Origin: Streptomyces sp. NBC_01707
GTDB lineage: Bacteria > Actinomycetota > Actinomycetes > Streptomycetales > Streptomycetaceae
Length of the DNA stretch: 64,000 bases
Assembly (NCBI RefSeq): GCF_041438805.1
Contig: NZ_CP109190.1
Span: forward strand, 9,052,001 to 9,116,000
Direction: 5' to 3'
A program made the position numbers and the translations under genes. Of this stretch, positions 26,120-34,753 are shown piece by piece. A model generated the notes under the pieces. That model saw only the letters and a list, made by a program, of their open reading frames with translations, was not told where the DNA came from and searched no databases. Positions within the stretch are counted from its first letter, which is position 1. Each line of letters starts with the position of its first letter.

Positions 26120-26480
26120 CCGATCACACGGAGAAGGCCCGTCCGTAGCTTCCGCCAACACAACACCGAGCCGCGGATGCCGCGGGCCGATCGCAACTGC
26201 CGTGGCTGACGGACCTGCCGCTCGGTATCTCTTCTCCCCCGCAGCCGCCCGCGTCCGTCGGTGGCTGAGCGACTGAGCCCGGCGGAGCGGCTCCTGCGGG
26301 CGGACCTCGAAGCTTCTTCACTCCCCTTCAACACCTCGTCCGAGAACGGGAAATGACATGCCGCCAGATACGCGGCCTGTTGACGGCGTACACCACGCAA
26401 GGCTCGGTGACGCTCGCTCCACGACGTCACCCCAGGGGATATCTTCAGCCCTGTACGGGAGACACTTTTGAGGGGGAGTC
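26120..26480. other. Gene-free stretch, 361 bases
   Basis: Between the rph gene and the DUF2871 gene on the same strand. No clear terminator hairpin or gene was seen. Confidence 0.4.
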
Positions 26481-26957
26481 ATGACCGTCCGGGCATCGCT
26501 GCACGCGGCCCATGTCTACATGATCCTGGGCGTCGTGTCCGGGCTCTACTACCGAGAACTCACCAAACACAACGGATTCGACGGGGAGACCCAACTGTCG
26601 GTAGTCCACACCCATTTACTGGCTCTGGGCATGCTGGCCTTCCTCGTCGTCCTCGCGCTCGACAAGCTGTTCACCCTGTCCGGCAGCCGACACTTCACGT
26701 ACTTCTTCGCCTTCTACAACGCGGGCATCGCCATCACTGTGGGCGCGATGATCTTCCGTGGCACGCAGACCGTCCTCGGTCACCCGGTCCCCGAAGCGGT
26801 CTCATGGATCGCGGGCCTTGGCCATACGGTCCTCACCGTAGGCCTGATCCTCCTGTTCACCCTGCTCGGCAAGCGCGTCACCAATAGGCGCAACAGTCCA
26901 GAGCCTGTTCCAGGCCCTGGACTGCCTGCTGACCTGGAGAAGGGCAACGCGCTGTAG
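26481..26957 (+). CDS. DUF2871 four-helix membrane protein
   Basis: 158 aa. Four hydrophobic segments (about 10-25, 47-63, 75-95, 105-128) with conserved histidines in HAAHVYM and VVHTHLLALG and the RHFTYFFAFYNAG loop identify DUF2871. The histidines inside membrane segments suggest heme or metal binding, but no function is established. A charged, Pro-rich tail is cytoplasmic. The ATG at 26481 follows GGGGGAG. Monocistronic. Confidence 0.9.
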   Translation: MTVRASLHAAHVYMILGVVSGLYYRELTKHNGFDGETQLSVVHTHLLALGMLAFLVVLALDKLFTLSGSRHFTYFFAFYNAGIAITVGAMIFRGTQTVLGHPVPEAVSWIAGLGHTVLTVGLILLFTLLGKRVTNRRNSPEPVPGPGLPADLEKGNAL

Positions 26958-27172
26958 CAGGTGACAGTCGCGAGCAGTTGTCGATGGGCTCTCCGGGGAG
27001 CGGACGTCGGTCCGATGACGTCGAGATGTCGCTGAGTTGTGCCGCCGGGCCCTTGGTGGTCGACCCACCTTCGCCGTCCGCGACAACAGCCGCTGCAGCG
27101 AGGCGCATTGCCCGTCCGGTAGATCGCCTCGAGTCATCCTGAGATCGTTCCACGAGTTCGATCACCATATCC

Positions 27173-27204
27173 GGCGCGCGGCGGCCCATGGGCCGCCGCG
27201 CGCC
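27173..27204. terminator. 32-bp perfect palindrome at 3' end of AraC-type gene
   Basis: Arms of 16 bases (GGCGCGCGGCGGCCCA and complement) centred on CATG, six bases beyond the stop of the minus-strand regulator gene. Probable terminator without U tract. Confidence 0.65.
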
Positions 27205-27209
27205 ACCGC

Positions 27210-28076
27210 TCAGACCGCCGTCCGCTCCACGGGGATCCACAGCTCCGCGTCCGCCTGTGACGCGTCCTGCGACAGCCGGGTCCGCAGGATCTCGGGCCCC
27301 GGCCGGCTCCGGTACGGATTGGACGGGAACCACTGTGTGAACACGTCCCTCCACAGGTACTGGAGCGTCTGCGGAAACGGCCCCGAGCTCTCGAAGACGG
27401 CCCACGTGCCGCCCGGGACAGCGAGCGCGTCCATGTCCTCGGGTACGGCGGCGCACGTCACCACGCCGTGGTAGTAGTCGAGTTCGGTCCCTTCGGCGCG
27501 ACTGTCGTCCAGATCGTCACTCACCGAGACGATCCCGTCCGGCTCCTGATCGGACAGACTCCGGATGCGCTGCAGCGTCTCCTGGTCGATGGCCCGGATG
27601 AAGGCGGCGATGGCCGGGTTCATCCCCTCGTGCACGAGAGGAACGCGCGCCTTCCTGCCGACCACACGGAATTCCTCCTTCTCCACGACTCTGTACCGCA
27701 TGCTGCTGCTCCCTTCGACGATGAGGCGGAAGGACATCCGTGGCTGGGACTGCAGGCTCGCACCGACCCGCCTGGCCTCGCCGGGACCGACGCCGTGCAT
27801 CGCGCGGAAAGCACGCGCGAACGCCTCCCCCGAGGTGTAGCCGTAACGCACCGCGACCTCCAGCAGCGTCCGCTCCCCGGCCAGCACCTCGGCACCCGCG
27901 ACCGTCAGCCGCCTGCGCCTGATGTACTCCGACAGCGGAATCCCCGCCAGCGCGGAGAACAGCCGCCGGAAGTGGTACTCCGACGTCACCGCGATCCGCG
28001 CCAGGTCGGACACCTCGAGCCGTCGATCAAGGTGACACTCGATGTGCTCCATGGCCTGGTTCAGCCGCTCCAGCAC
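27210..28076 (-). CDS. AraC-family regulator with GyrI-like effector domain
   Basis: 288 aa. Two helix-turn-helix motifs form the AraC DNA-binding domain at the N-terminus (about 8-105, with SEYHFRRLFSALAGIPLSEYIRRRRL and VAVRYGYTSGEAFARAFRAMHGVGP). A GyrI-like/SOUL-fold effector domain (about 125-288) binds small hydrophobic or cationic ligands in Rob- and BmrR-type regulators. GTG 28076 was chosen for AAGGAG six bases upstream. No drug pump or target is adjacent, so the regulon is elsewhere. Confidence 0.93.
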   Translation of the reverse strand: MLERLNQAMEHIECHLDRRLEVSDLARIAVTSEYHFRRLFSALAGIPLSEYIRRRRLTVAGAEVLAGERTLLEVAVRYGYTSGEAFARAFRAMHGVGPGEARRVGASLQSQPRMSFRLIVEGSSSMRYRVVEKEEFRVVGRKARVPLVHEGMNPAIAAFIRAIDQETLQRIRSLSDQEPDGIVSVSDDLDDSRAEGTELDYYHGVVTCAAVPEDMDALAVPGGTWAVFESSGPFPQTLQYLWRDVFTQWFPSNPYRSRPGPEILRTRLSQDASQADAELWIPVERTAV

Positions 28077-28659
28077 CCCGGACTCCTTCCCTTTCGGTCA
28101 CTCACGTTAGGAAGGACTCACCTTGCCTCACCCGACATCCTGTGCCCGGTCCGGTCGGGTGCGACAGGGCACCCGACGGCCACGCGCCCACCGCCTGGCC
28201 TGCGGCTCCGGGCAGCGAAGCAGGCCGGGTCATTCGCTTTCGCCCCGTGCCTTTTCGTTGCGGTACGTCGACGCGCCGGGCGAAGGGGCGACAGTGAGCT
28301 GAGGGGCGGCGTCCTCCGAATGTGAAGCATTGTGCCTGTTACCCGATTTACGTGACACCGGTGGCGGAGCGCGGGGTGGTGTGCCGTGGTGTGCGGGTGC
28401 GCCGGTAAGGGCTTGTCGCCGGGGGTGGCGGGGGTGGTTGCCGTGCTCAGTGATTGTCAGGGTCACGTCTGTGGGGAGTGTGTGACGACTGCAGTCGTCG
28501 GTTACGGAAATATCCGCATTTTGTAACGCAGGCTGAAGCCTGTGCCGGTGGGCGGGCGGGTGGTTCAGAGTGTGGGTCCTCGGCTTGTTGAGCCGGGACC
28601 CGCACCGCGCAACATGGCTCCGACCTGGGCCTGGGCGCCTCTACTTGAGGGGACATCAC
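28077..28659. other. Divergent intergenic region, 583 bases
   Basis: Between the AraC-type gene and the lamin-tail gene. It contains one 16-bp palindrome (28484-28499) and an AT-rich patch just after it (GGAAATATCCGCATTTTG), likely promoter-associated. No gene seen. Confidence 0.5.
28484..28499. promoter_or_regulatory. 16-bp perfect palindrome upstream of lamin-tail gene
   Basis: GACGACTGCAGTCGTC, about 160 bases before the secreted protein gene, next to an AT-rich patch. Candidate operator; the factor is unknown. Confidence 0.35.
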
Positions 28660-29172
28660 GTGTCTGCTTCTCGTACTGTCCGTCGTCTCGTCGCTACCGG
28701 TCTGGCGGCCGGTTCCCTTGTCGCCGTCGTGGCGATGCCGGCATCGGCCGACGACGGCCACCACCGTGGCCGTCACCACCAGACGTACTCCCGTGTGGTG
28801 CTCGGCGGCATCCAGTACAACAGCCCGGGCGTCGACGACCACTCCAACCGTTCGCTGAACGGGGAATGGGTCGAGGTCACCAACACCGGCTACCGGCCGG
28901 TGAACCTGGACGGATGGACACTGTCGAACCGGGACGGCAAGCGCTACCGCTTCGACGACCTGCGTCTGGGCGCCCGGGCCACCGTCCGCGTCCACACCGG
29001 ACGCGGCTACGACACCCGCGCCCACGTCTACCAGGACCGCCGCTTCGACTACGTCTGGAGCAACTACTCCGACAAGGCCACCCTGCGCGACGACCACGGT
29101 CGGACCGTCGACACCAAGTCCTGGGGCCGCGACCGCGACCACCGCTACAACGACCGCGGACACCGCCGCTGA
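28660..29172 (+). CDS. Secreted lamin-tail-domain protein
   Basis: 170 aa. A signal peptide (about 1-30, ending MPASAD) is followed by a His-rich spacer and one lamin-tail domain (about 45-145). The LNGEWVEVTNTGYRPVNLDGWTLSN and YVWSNYSDKATLRDDHG motifs mark it. Such Ig-fold domains in secreted bacterial proteins often accompany nucleases or binding proteins, but here the domain stands alone and no catalytic motif is present. The C-terminus is Arg/Asp/His-rich. GTG 28660 follows GAGGGG. Terminator at 29331. Confidence 0.88.
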   Translation: MSASRTVRRLVATGLAAGSLVAVVAMPASADDGHHRGRHHQTYSRVVLGGIQYNSPGVDDHSNRSLNGEWVEVTNTGYRPVNLDGWTLSNRDGKRYRFDDLRLGARATVRVHTGRGYDTRAHVYQDRRFDYVWSNYSDKATLRDDHGRTVDTKSWGRDRDHRYNDRGHRR

Positions 29173-29549
29173 CCTGACCCCGTCCGCCACCGCCTGCTGA
29201 CAGCCACAGCGGACCTCCCGGAACGGCTGCGTGCCGCCACCCCCCGCCCCCGAAGTGGCGGCACGCAGCCCACGCGCTCACCGGCCACCCCCCTCGGGGC
29301 GGGGGACCACCGGGACACCACGCCCGGGACACGCAGCAGGGCCCAGGTCCGGACGGACCTGGGCCCTGCTGCGTGCACCAGCGTCGGGTGCATCCCGCAC
29401 TTCGAAGCCGGGGCGGGACAGCCCTGAGCTGGGCTGGGCTCATCCGCATCGATCTGTTGCGCCGGGGGCCGTCTTCCACCGTCGGAGGTGGAGTCGGGTG
29501 AGGAGATCCTGAGCGATGCAGCCGCAGGCGATGCGCGCGACGGTGCGAT
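29173..29549. other. Gene-free stretch with terminator
   Basis: Carries the 20-bp stem hairpin at 29331-29374. Nothing else is recognised until the AraC remnant at about 29550. Confidence 0.5.
29331..29374 (+). terminator. Long hairpin after lamin-tail gene
   Basis: Perfect 20-bp stem (starting ACGCAGCAGGGCCCAGG) with a 4-base loop, about 160 bases after the gene end. Very stable; likely transcription end for the secreted protein gene. Confidence 0.7.
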
Positions 29550-29627
29550 GCGACTTGTGTGGTGAAACAGGTGGCCGGATCGGTCAGGATTCGAGAAGCG
29601 CGGGCCACGGAGCCGCACCTAGCATGA
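29550..29627 (+). pseudogene. C-terminal remnant of an AraC-type regulator
   Basis: In one frame this reads CVVKQVAGSVRIREARATEPHLA-stop. It aligns with the C-terminus of the intact regulator ending at 30783 (CVAKQVTRPVRNQEAPAVEPQLA-stop). The DNA similarity continues to the start codon of the following VOC gene. The rest of the regulator is missing, so it is a truncated leftover of a duplicated AraC-VOC pair. Confidence 0.7.
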
Positions 29628-29632
29628 CAGTC

Positions 29633-30043
29633 ATGGACATCACCATTCACACAAGCTTCCTCCCGCATGACGACCCGGACGCGTCACTGGCCTTCTACCG
29701 CGACACCCTCGGCTTCGAGGTCCGCAGCGACTTCGGGCAGGGCAAGATGCGCTGGATCACGGTCGGCCCTGCCGGCCAGCCCGACACGTCCATCCTCCTG
29801 GCGCCGCCGGCTGCCGACCCTGGGGTCACCGAGGACGAGCGCCGCACCATCGCCGAGATGATGGCCAAGGGCACCTACGGGTGGATCCTGCTGGCCACCC
29901 GGGACCTCAACGGCACTTTCGAGAAGGTGCAGGCCAGCGATGCCGAGGTCGTGCAGGAGCCGACCGAGCAGCCGTACGGCATCCGCGACTGCGCCTTCCG
30001 TGATCCCGCGGGCAACCTGGTCCGCATCCAGGAGCTTCGCTGA
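29633..30043 (+). CDS. VOC family (glyoxalase/bleomycin-resistance-like) protein
   Basis: 136 aa, one VOC fold made of two beta-alpha-beta-beta-beta modules. LAFYRDTLGFEVRSD opens the domain and CAFRDPAGNLVRIQEL closes it with the conserved Glu. Members are metal-dependent lyases, dioxygenases or drug-binding proteins; this size and sequence match small glyoxalase-like proteins of unknown substrate. Start ATG at 29633 or 29624; the latter overlaps the stop of the AraC remnant. That overlap is the fossil of an ancestral coupled regulator-enzyme pair. Confidence 0.9.
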   Translation: MDITIHTSFLPHDDPDASLAFYRDTLGFEVRSDFGQGKMRWITVGPAGQPDTSILLAPPAADPGVTEDERRTIAEMMAKGTYGWILLATRDLNGTFEKVQASDAEVVQEPTEQPYGIRDCAFRDPAGNLVRIQELR

Positions 30044-30318
30044 GCCGTCCGGTCATCGATTCGGCCATCACGGCCGACGTCGCGACCACCTCGGCGAATT
30101 CGGCGGCCGGCGTTCCCCGGCCGCTCTCCTTGAACCCGTCCCTCGGCGGCCGGGCGTCGAAGAGCGTGAGCCGCCCCGGCCTCCGTCCCGCCGCCGTCGA
30201 GCAGTTGCTCGACCGGCTCGTGGACTCCCGCAAGCCGGCCATCTCCACCGAGTGCTTCGCCGTGCGCTGCGGCTCGCGTCCCAGGTGCTCGCGGACATCG
30301 AGGAAATGGAGTTCTCCC

Positions 30319-30783
30319 ATGTGTCACCCTTCGTGGGGGCGCGCACGCATCGTGGCGCATCGCCTGAACGACCTCGCGCGACTGCGCCGCGTCCGCGACC
30401 GGATCGACCGCGAGTACGCGCAGCCGCTGAACGTCGAGGCGCTCGCCCGCGGCGTGAACATGTCGGCCGGGCACCTCAGTCGCCAGTTCCGGCTGGCCTA
30501 CGGCGAGTCGCCGTACACGTACTTGATGACGCGTCGCATCGAGCGTGCGACGGCGCTGCTGCGGCGTGGCGATCTCAGCGTCACCGAGGTCTGCTTCGCG
30601 GTCGGCTGCTCATCGCTGGGCACGTTCAGCACCCGTTTCACCGAGCTGGTCGGCATGCCGCCCAGCGCCTACCGGCGCCGCGCAACAGGCGCGGTGGCGG
30701 GGATGCCGCCGTGCGTGGCGAAACAGGTGACAAGACCGGTCAGGAATCAAGAAGCGCCGGCCGTCGAGCCGCAACTAGCGTGA
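30319..30783 (+). CDS. AraC-type helix-turn-helix regulator
   Basis: 154 aa, little more than the two-HTH DNA-binding domain (about 18-115: NVEALARGVNMSAGHLSRQFRLAYGESPYTYLM and CFAVGCSSLGTFSTRFTELVGMPPSAYRRR). It has a short basic tail and no ligand domain. The ATG at 30319 has GGAG seven bases upstream. Its stop overlaps the start of the VOC gene, so the two are coupled; regulators of this stand-alone type usually control the linked enzyme. The tail is duplicated in decayed form at 29550-29627. Confidence 0.9.
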   Translation: MCHPSWGRARIVAHRLNDLARLRRVRDRIDREYAQPLNVEALARGVNMSAGHLSRQFRLAYGESPYTYLMTRRIERATALLRRGDLSVTEVCFAVGCSSLGTFSTRFTELVGMPPSAYRRRATGAVAGMPPCVAKQVTRPVRNQEAPAVEPQLA

Positions 30784-31415
30784 TGGCCATGGCATCCATC
30801 GCATCCGTAACCCTCGACGTGGCCGACCCTTCGGCCGCCGACCGCTTCTACACCACAGCCTTCGGCCTGGACAGGCAGATACGCCTGCGGGCCTCGGAGG
30901 CACCCACCACCGGCTTCCGTGGGTTCACGCTGTCGCTCACGGTGTCCCAGCCTGCCACCGTCAACAGCCTCATCGACGCGGCCCTCGAAGCCGGTGCCAC
31001 GTCGCTGAAGCCTGCCGCGAAATCGTTCTGGGGCTACGGGGGCGTCGTGCGAGCCCCGGACGGGACGATCTGGAAGGTCGCTACCTCGGCGAAGAAGGAC
31101 ACCGGTCCGGACACCCGGCAGATCGACGAGATCGTGCTCCTGCTGGGAGTCGCGGACGTGGTCGCGAGCAAGCGGTTCTACGTCGAGCGCGGCCTTGCCG
31201 TGGCGAAGAGCTTCAGCCGCGTGTACGTCGAGTTCGCCGCTGGGCCGAGTCCCGTCAAGCTGGCGCTGTACAGGCGCCGTGCCCTGGCCAAGGACGTCGG
31301 CGTCGCTCCCGAAGGCACCGGATCGCACCGGCTCATGATCGGTGGCGACGCCGGGCGTTTCACCGACCCGGACGGGTTCGCGTGGGAGGCAGCATCGCTT
31401 GCGCCCACGCCCTGA
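30783..31415 (+). CDS. Two-domain VOC family protein
   Basis: 210 aa with two glyoxalase-like modules. The first runs about 5-105 (SVTLDVADPSAADRFYTTAFGLD to GTIWKVAT). The second, about 115-205, reads DEIVLLLGVADVVASKRFYVERGL to FTDPDGFAWEAAS. Tandem domains in one chain replace the dimer of single-domain members. The substrate is unknown; methylglyoxal-type or drug binding is possible. The ATG at 30783 overlaps the AraC stop (GTGATG); ATG 30789 is an alternative. A terminator follows at 31438. Confidence 0.9.
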   Translation: MAMASIASVTLDVADPSAADRFYTTAFGLDRQIRLRASEAPTTGFRGFTLSLTVSQPATVNSLIDAALEAGATSLKPAAKSFWGYGGVVRAPDGTIWKVATSAKKDTGPDTRQIDEIVLLLGVADVVASKRFYVERGLAVAKSFSRVYVEFAAGPSPVKLALYRRRALAKDVGVAPEGTGSHRLMIGGDAGRFTDPDGFAWEAASLAPTP

Positions 31416-31775
31416 TGTGCCACTGCCCCCGGCCGTGCCCGGCCGCCGATCACGAGACGGCGGCCGGGTGAGTCGGCGGATGACCGACGGAGTCACTCCC
31501 CCGGAGGAAGGGGTCTCAGGCGCGTGACACCGGTGACCGTCGGCGGCCCAGCCATCCGCTATCGGCACAAGCTTCGGGTCCCTGCCCACGCAAGTCCGCG
31601 TGCATCTGCTGGGCAGCTCAGCACACTTGTACGCAGACTACTGTCGGTGACGATCGGTGTCGAAGCAGGTTGCGACCTCGAGGGGTTGGTGTTGGTGTTG
31701 AGGTGACGAAGACGCCGCGCTCACGCAGGACCCTCTCCGCGCTGACGCCCGATCTCCACGGAAACGGAAGTGAGC
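31416..31775. other. Intergenic region upstream of RclA-like gene
   Basis: 360 bases. Contains the terminator of the VOC operon at its start. No gene is seen, and no clear binding site for an oxidant sensor was found. Confidence 0.45.
31438..31468 (+). terminator. Hairpin after AraC-VOC operon
   Basis: 11-bp stem CCCGGCCGCCG / CGGCGGCCGGG with a 9-base loop, 23 bases after the VOC stop codon. Confidence 0.65.
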
Positions 31776-33170
31776 ATGGAAGGCGCAAACCACAGTCTCC
31801 ACGCTGATGTCCTGGTCATCGGCTACGGCAAAGGTGGCAAGACGGTGGCCGCGAAGATGGGTCGCCTCGGCAAGCGGGTCGTGCTCGTGGAGCGGTCGGA
31901 CCGGATGTACGGAGGCACCTGTCCCAACGTGGGCTGCGTCCCGACGAAGGCGCTGGTCCACCACGCCGACAAACGCCGGCCGGAGGATGCGGCGCAGGAG
32001 TGGTACGAGCGTTCCGTCGCCAAGGTCCAAGCGGTGACCAAGATGATGCGCGACGGCAACTACGCAGGGCTGAACGGCATGGAGACCGTCACGGTCCTCA
32101 CTGGTCAGGCCGCGTTCGTCGACCCGCACACCGTCGCGGTCCAGACAGGCCGCGAACGACTTACGGTCACCGCCGACACCATCTTGATCAATACCGGCTC
32201 CGAGCCGATCATCCGCGACATTCCTGGTCTGCGTGACAGCCAATACACCGTCACCAGCTCCGAGCTGATCGAGACCACTGTCCTGCCGGAACGACTGACC
32301 ATCATCGGCGGCGGATACCTCGGCCTGGAGTTCGCCGCGATCTACCGTCGGTTCGGCTCGCAGGTGACCGTGCTCGAGGCATCTCCGAAGATCCTCGGCC
32401 GTGTCGACGACGACGTCGCCGCCGTCGCCCAGGACATCCTCACCGACGAGGGCATCGAGATCATTGCCGGCGCGCACGTGAGCCAGGTCCGCGACGGGGA
32501 CGGCGGCGCGACCGTCGTCTACGACAAGGACGGCCACCAGCACTCCGTAGCAGCCGACGCCATCCTGGCCGCCACCGGCCGCGCCCCGGCCACCCGCGAT
32601 CTCGCCCTGGAGGCAGCCGGGGTCCGTACCACCGAGCGGGGAGCGGTCGAGGTCGACGCGTTCCTGCGCACCAGCCAGCCGCACATCTACGCCCTCGGCG
32701 ACGTCAACGGCGGTCCCCAGTTCACCTACATCTCTCTCGACGACAGCCGCATCGTCCTCGATCAGCTCATCGGTGAGGGCAAGCGCTCCACAGCGGACCG
32801 GGTGGCCATCCCGCACACCCTGTTCATGACCCCGCCGCTGGCAACCGTCGGGCTGACGGAGAAGGAGGCCCGCGCGGCAGGACACCGGGTGAAGATCGCC
32901 AGTCAGCCGGTCGCCGAGATCATCGCCATGCCGCGCGCGTACATCGTCGAGGACCCCAGAGGCGTCATGAAGTTCGTCCTCGACGCCGACACCGACGACA
33001 TTCTCGGCGCCGCCCTGCTCAGCATCGACGCGCAGGAACTCATCAACACCGTGGCGCTCGCCATGCGGCACGGCGTCAAGGCGGCCGACCTCCGCGACGC
33101 CGTCTACCAGCACCCCACCTCCACCGAAGCCTTCAACGACGTACTCGCCACCATCGTGCGAGCCGACTGA
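31776..33170 (+). CDS. RclA-like flavoprotein disulfide reductase
   Basis: 464 aa. FAD-binding VIGYGKGGKT, redox-active cysteines 49 and 54 in GGTCPNVGCVPTK, NAD(P)-binding GGGYLGLEFA, second FAD motif YALGDVNGG and the C-terminal dimer interface HPTSTEAFND. The KGGKT opening, LQFTYISLDDxRIV-like segment and FMTPPL motif match RclA of E. coli closely. RclA reduces hypothiocyanous acid and protects from reactive chlorine. Mercuric reductase is less likely, because there is no N-terminal heavy-metal domain and no C-terminal vicinal cysteines. The ATG at 31776 fits the GGAA spacing. Monocistronic, without rclR, B or C. Confidence 0.9.
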   Translation: MEGANHSLHADVLVIGYGKGGKTVAAKMGRLGKRVVLVERSDRMYGGTCPNVGCVPTKALVHHADKRRPEDAAQEWYERSVAKVQAVTKMMRDGNYAGLNGMETVTVLTGQAAFVDPHTVAVQTGRERLTVTADTILINTGSEPIIRDIPGLRDSQYTVTSSELIETTVLPERLTIIGGGYLGLEFAAIYRRFGSQVTVLEASPKILGRVDDDVAAVAQDILTDEGIEIIAGAHVSQVRDGDGGATVVYDKDGHQHSVAADAILAATGRAPATRDLALEAAGVRTTERGAVEVDAFLRTSQPHIYALGDVNGGPQFTYISLDDSRIVLDQLIGEGKRSTADRVAIPHTLFMTPPLATVGLTEKEARAAGHRVKIASQPVAEIIAMPRAYIVEDPRGVMKFVLDADTDDILGAALLSIDAQELINTVALAMRHGVKAADLRDAVYQHPTSTEAFNDVLATIVRAD

Positions 33171-33643
33171 CCACCAGCCACCTGCGCCCAGGCCGTGTTT
33201 CGTGACGGGCTGGTCCGGCTTCGGCAAGGCGCGTGACCCCGACATCCACTGGGAATGGCAACCTGGATTCGCCGCCCTTGTGGGCATGAGTGGTTGACAT
33301 CGGGTCCTCTCCTGCTGCTCGGTGAGCCCGTCCTCGGCCGTTGCGTCCAGGGTGAACGCCCGCCTCCCGCGCCGTGCAGCAGAACAGCGCCGCCTGGAAC
33401 CCGTAGGTGGATCCGACCGCTTCTCCGTGGCGGATGCGTTGTCGTGTCCGGAGGCGACGCGGGTTGTCGGACGGAGGGGCCCCGCGGCGTGAGCCGGCGG
33501 GACCCGATGGACAGCACGCCCATCCACCTGGGACGGCACCATCCACCCGGGCCGGAACCTGATCACCGACCTCTTGCGTCCTATCGGTCACGTCGTGCTC
33601 ATGGCTCCAGGCCGAGGACGGGTCCGAGGCAGATGGGTGGGAC
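33171..33643. other. Gene-free stretch, 473 bases
   Basis: Between the RclA-like gene and the membrane EEP gene. Frames are Arg/Pro-rich with no domain. No hairpin stands out. Confidence 0.4.
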
Positions 33644-34687
33644 ATGGTGAAGCGGGCTGCCGGCACGGTGGTGTCGGAATCCAGGGATGCGATGTCCCGG
33701 TGGCGGCCGATTCAAGCAGGTGGGTGGCGGCGGCGGTGGGGCAAGGACGCCAAGGGCCGGTCATCCTGGGCGCGTGGGCGTGTCCTCGCTTCACTTGCCG
33801 TGCTGACCTCCGGCCTGATGGCCTTCCACGCGATCGTGCCCAATACCGTGGGCCACCTGGGTAGTTTGCTGGAGGCATTCCTGCCCTGGCTCGGCCTGGC
33901 CGTCCCGGTGCTGCTCATCCTGGCCCTGCTGCGCCGCTCGGCCACCGCGCTGGTGTTCCTGCTTCTCCCCGCAGCCGTCTGGGCGAACCTCTTCGGCGCG
34001 TTGTTCCTCCCCGGGGACCGCGGTGCGCATGACATCACGGCGGTCCAGCACAACGTCAGTGACGAGAACACCGTCCCTGTCGGCACGGCGGAAGCACTCG
34101 TCGAGGCCGCGCCGGAGCTCATCGCTCTGGAGGAGCTGACGCCGCCCGCGTCGGCCCTTTACGAGAAGGCTCTGGCACCCGACTACCCGTACCACGCCGT
34201 CGAAGGCACCGTCGGCCTCTGGTCGAAGTACCCGCTGGCGGACGTCCGCCGGTTGGACATCAAACCCAAGGGGATCGAGGAGGGCTGGAGCCGTGGGTTG
34301 CGGGCCGCCGCGCGGACGCCGTGGGGCGAGACCGCTGTCTACGTCGCCCATCTGCCCTCGGTCCGTGTCCGGCGGACCGGCTTCGACTCGGGTTGGCGGG
34401 ACGAAAGCGCCGAACTGCTGGGCGCGGCCATCGCCGCCGAGAAGCTGGACAAGGTGATCCTGCTCGGTGACTTCAACAGCACGGTGGACGATCGCGGGCT
34501 GGCCCCCGTCACCTCGCAGATGAACCCGCAGGCGCAGGACTTCGCCTTCAGCTGGCCAGCGGTCTTCCCCGTTTCCCGGATCGACCACATCATGACCCGC
34601 TCGGCAACCGTGACCGGCGTTCGGACCCTGCCCGCCACCGGCAGCGACCACCTCCCGATCGCCGCCGGCATCAAACTCGCCCCCTGA
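33644..34687 (+). CDS. Membrane-anchored endonuclease/exonuclease/phosphatase-fold protein, VanJ-like
   Basis: 347 aa. A basic N-terminus and three hydrophobic segments (about 46-63, 78-96, 101-118) precede an EEP-fold domain outside the membrane. Its metal and catalytic motifs are VQHNVSDEN, IALEEL, VAHLPS, LLGDFNST and GSDHLPI. This exact layout (3 TM plus extracytoplasmic EEP) is that of VanJ/StaP of Streptomyces, linked to teicoplanin resistance and thought to act on lipid-linked wall precursors. Other family members have no known role. The start may also be ATG 33692. No vancomycin-resistance genes adjoin. Confidence 0.88.
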   Translation: MVKRAAGTVVSESRDAMSRWRPIQAGGWRRRWGKDAKGRSSWARGRVLASLAVLTSGLMAFHAIVPNTVGHLGSLLEAFLPWLGLAVPVLLILALLRRSATALVFLLLPAAVWANLFGALFLPGDRGAHDITAVQHNVSDENTVPVGTAEALVEAAPELIALEELTPPASALYEKALAPDYPYHAVEGTVGLWSKYPLADVRRLDIKPKGIEEGWSRGLRAAARTPWGETAVYVAHLPSVRVRRTGFDSGWRDESAELLGAAIAAEKLDKVILLGDFNSTVDDRGLAPVTSQMNPQAQDFAFSWPAVFPVSRIDHIMTRSATVTGVRTLPATGSDHLPIAAGIKLAP

Positions 34688-34753
34688 TCGCCGAGCGCGC
34701 CGGTCGGTGAAGCCCGCCGAGCAGTGACGCGGGTGGCAGCGGTGACGGATGCG

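Noticed and set aside
29907..30320. Minus-strand open frame between the VOC and AraC genes
   Set aside because: Partly protein-like, but overlaps the VOC gene, has no known motif and no clear ribosome-binding site.
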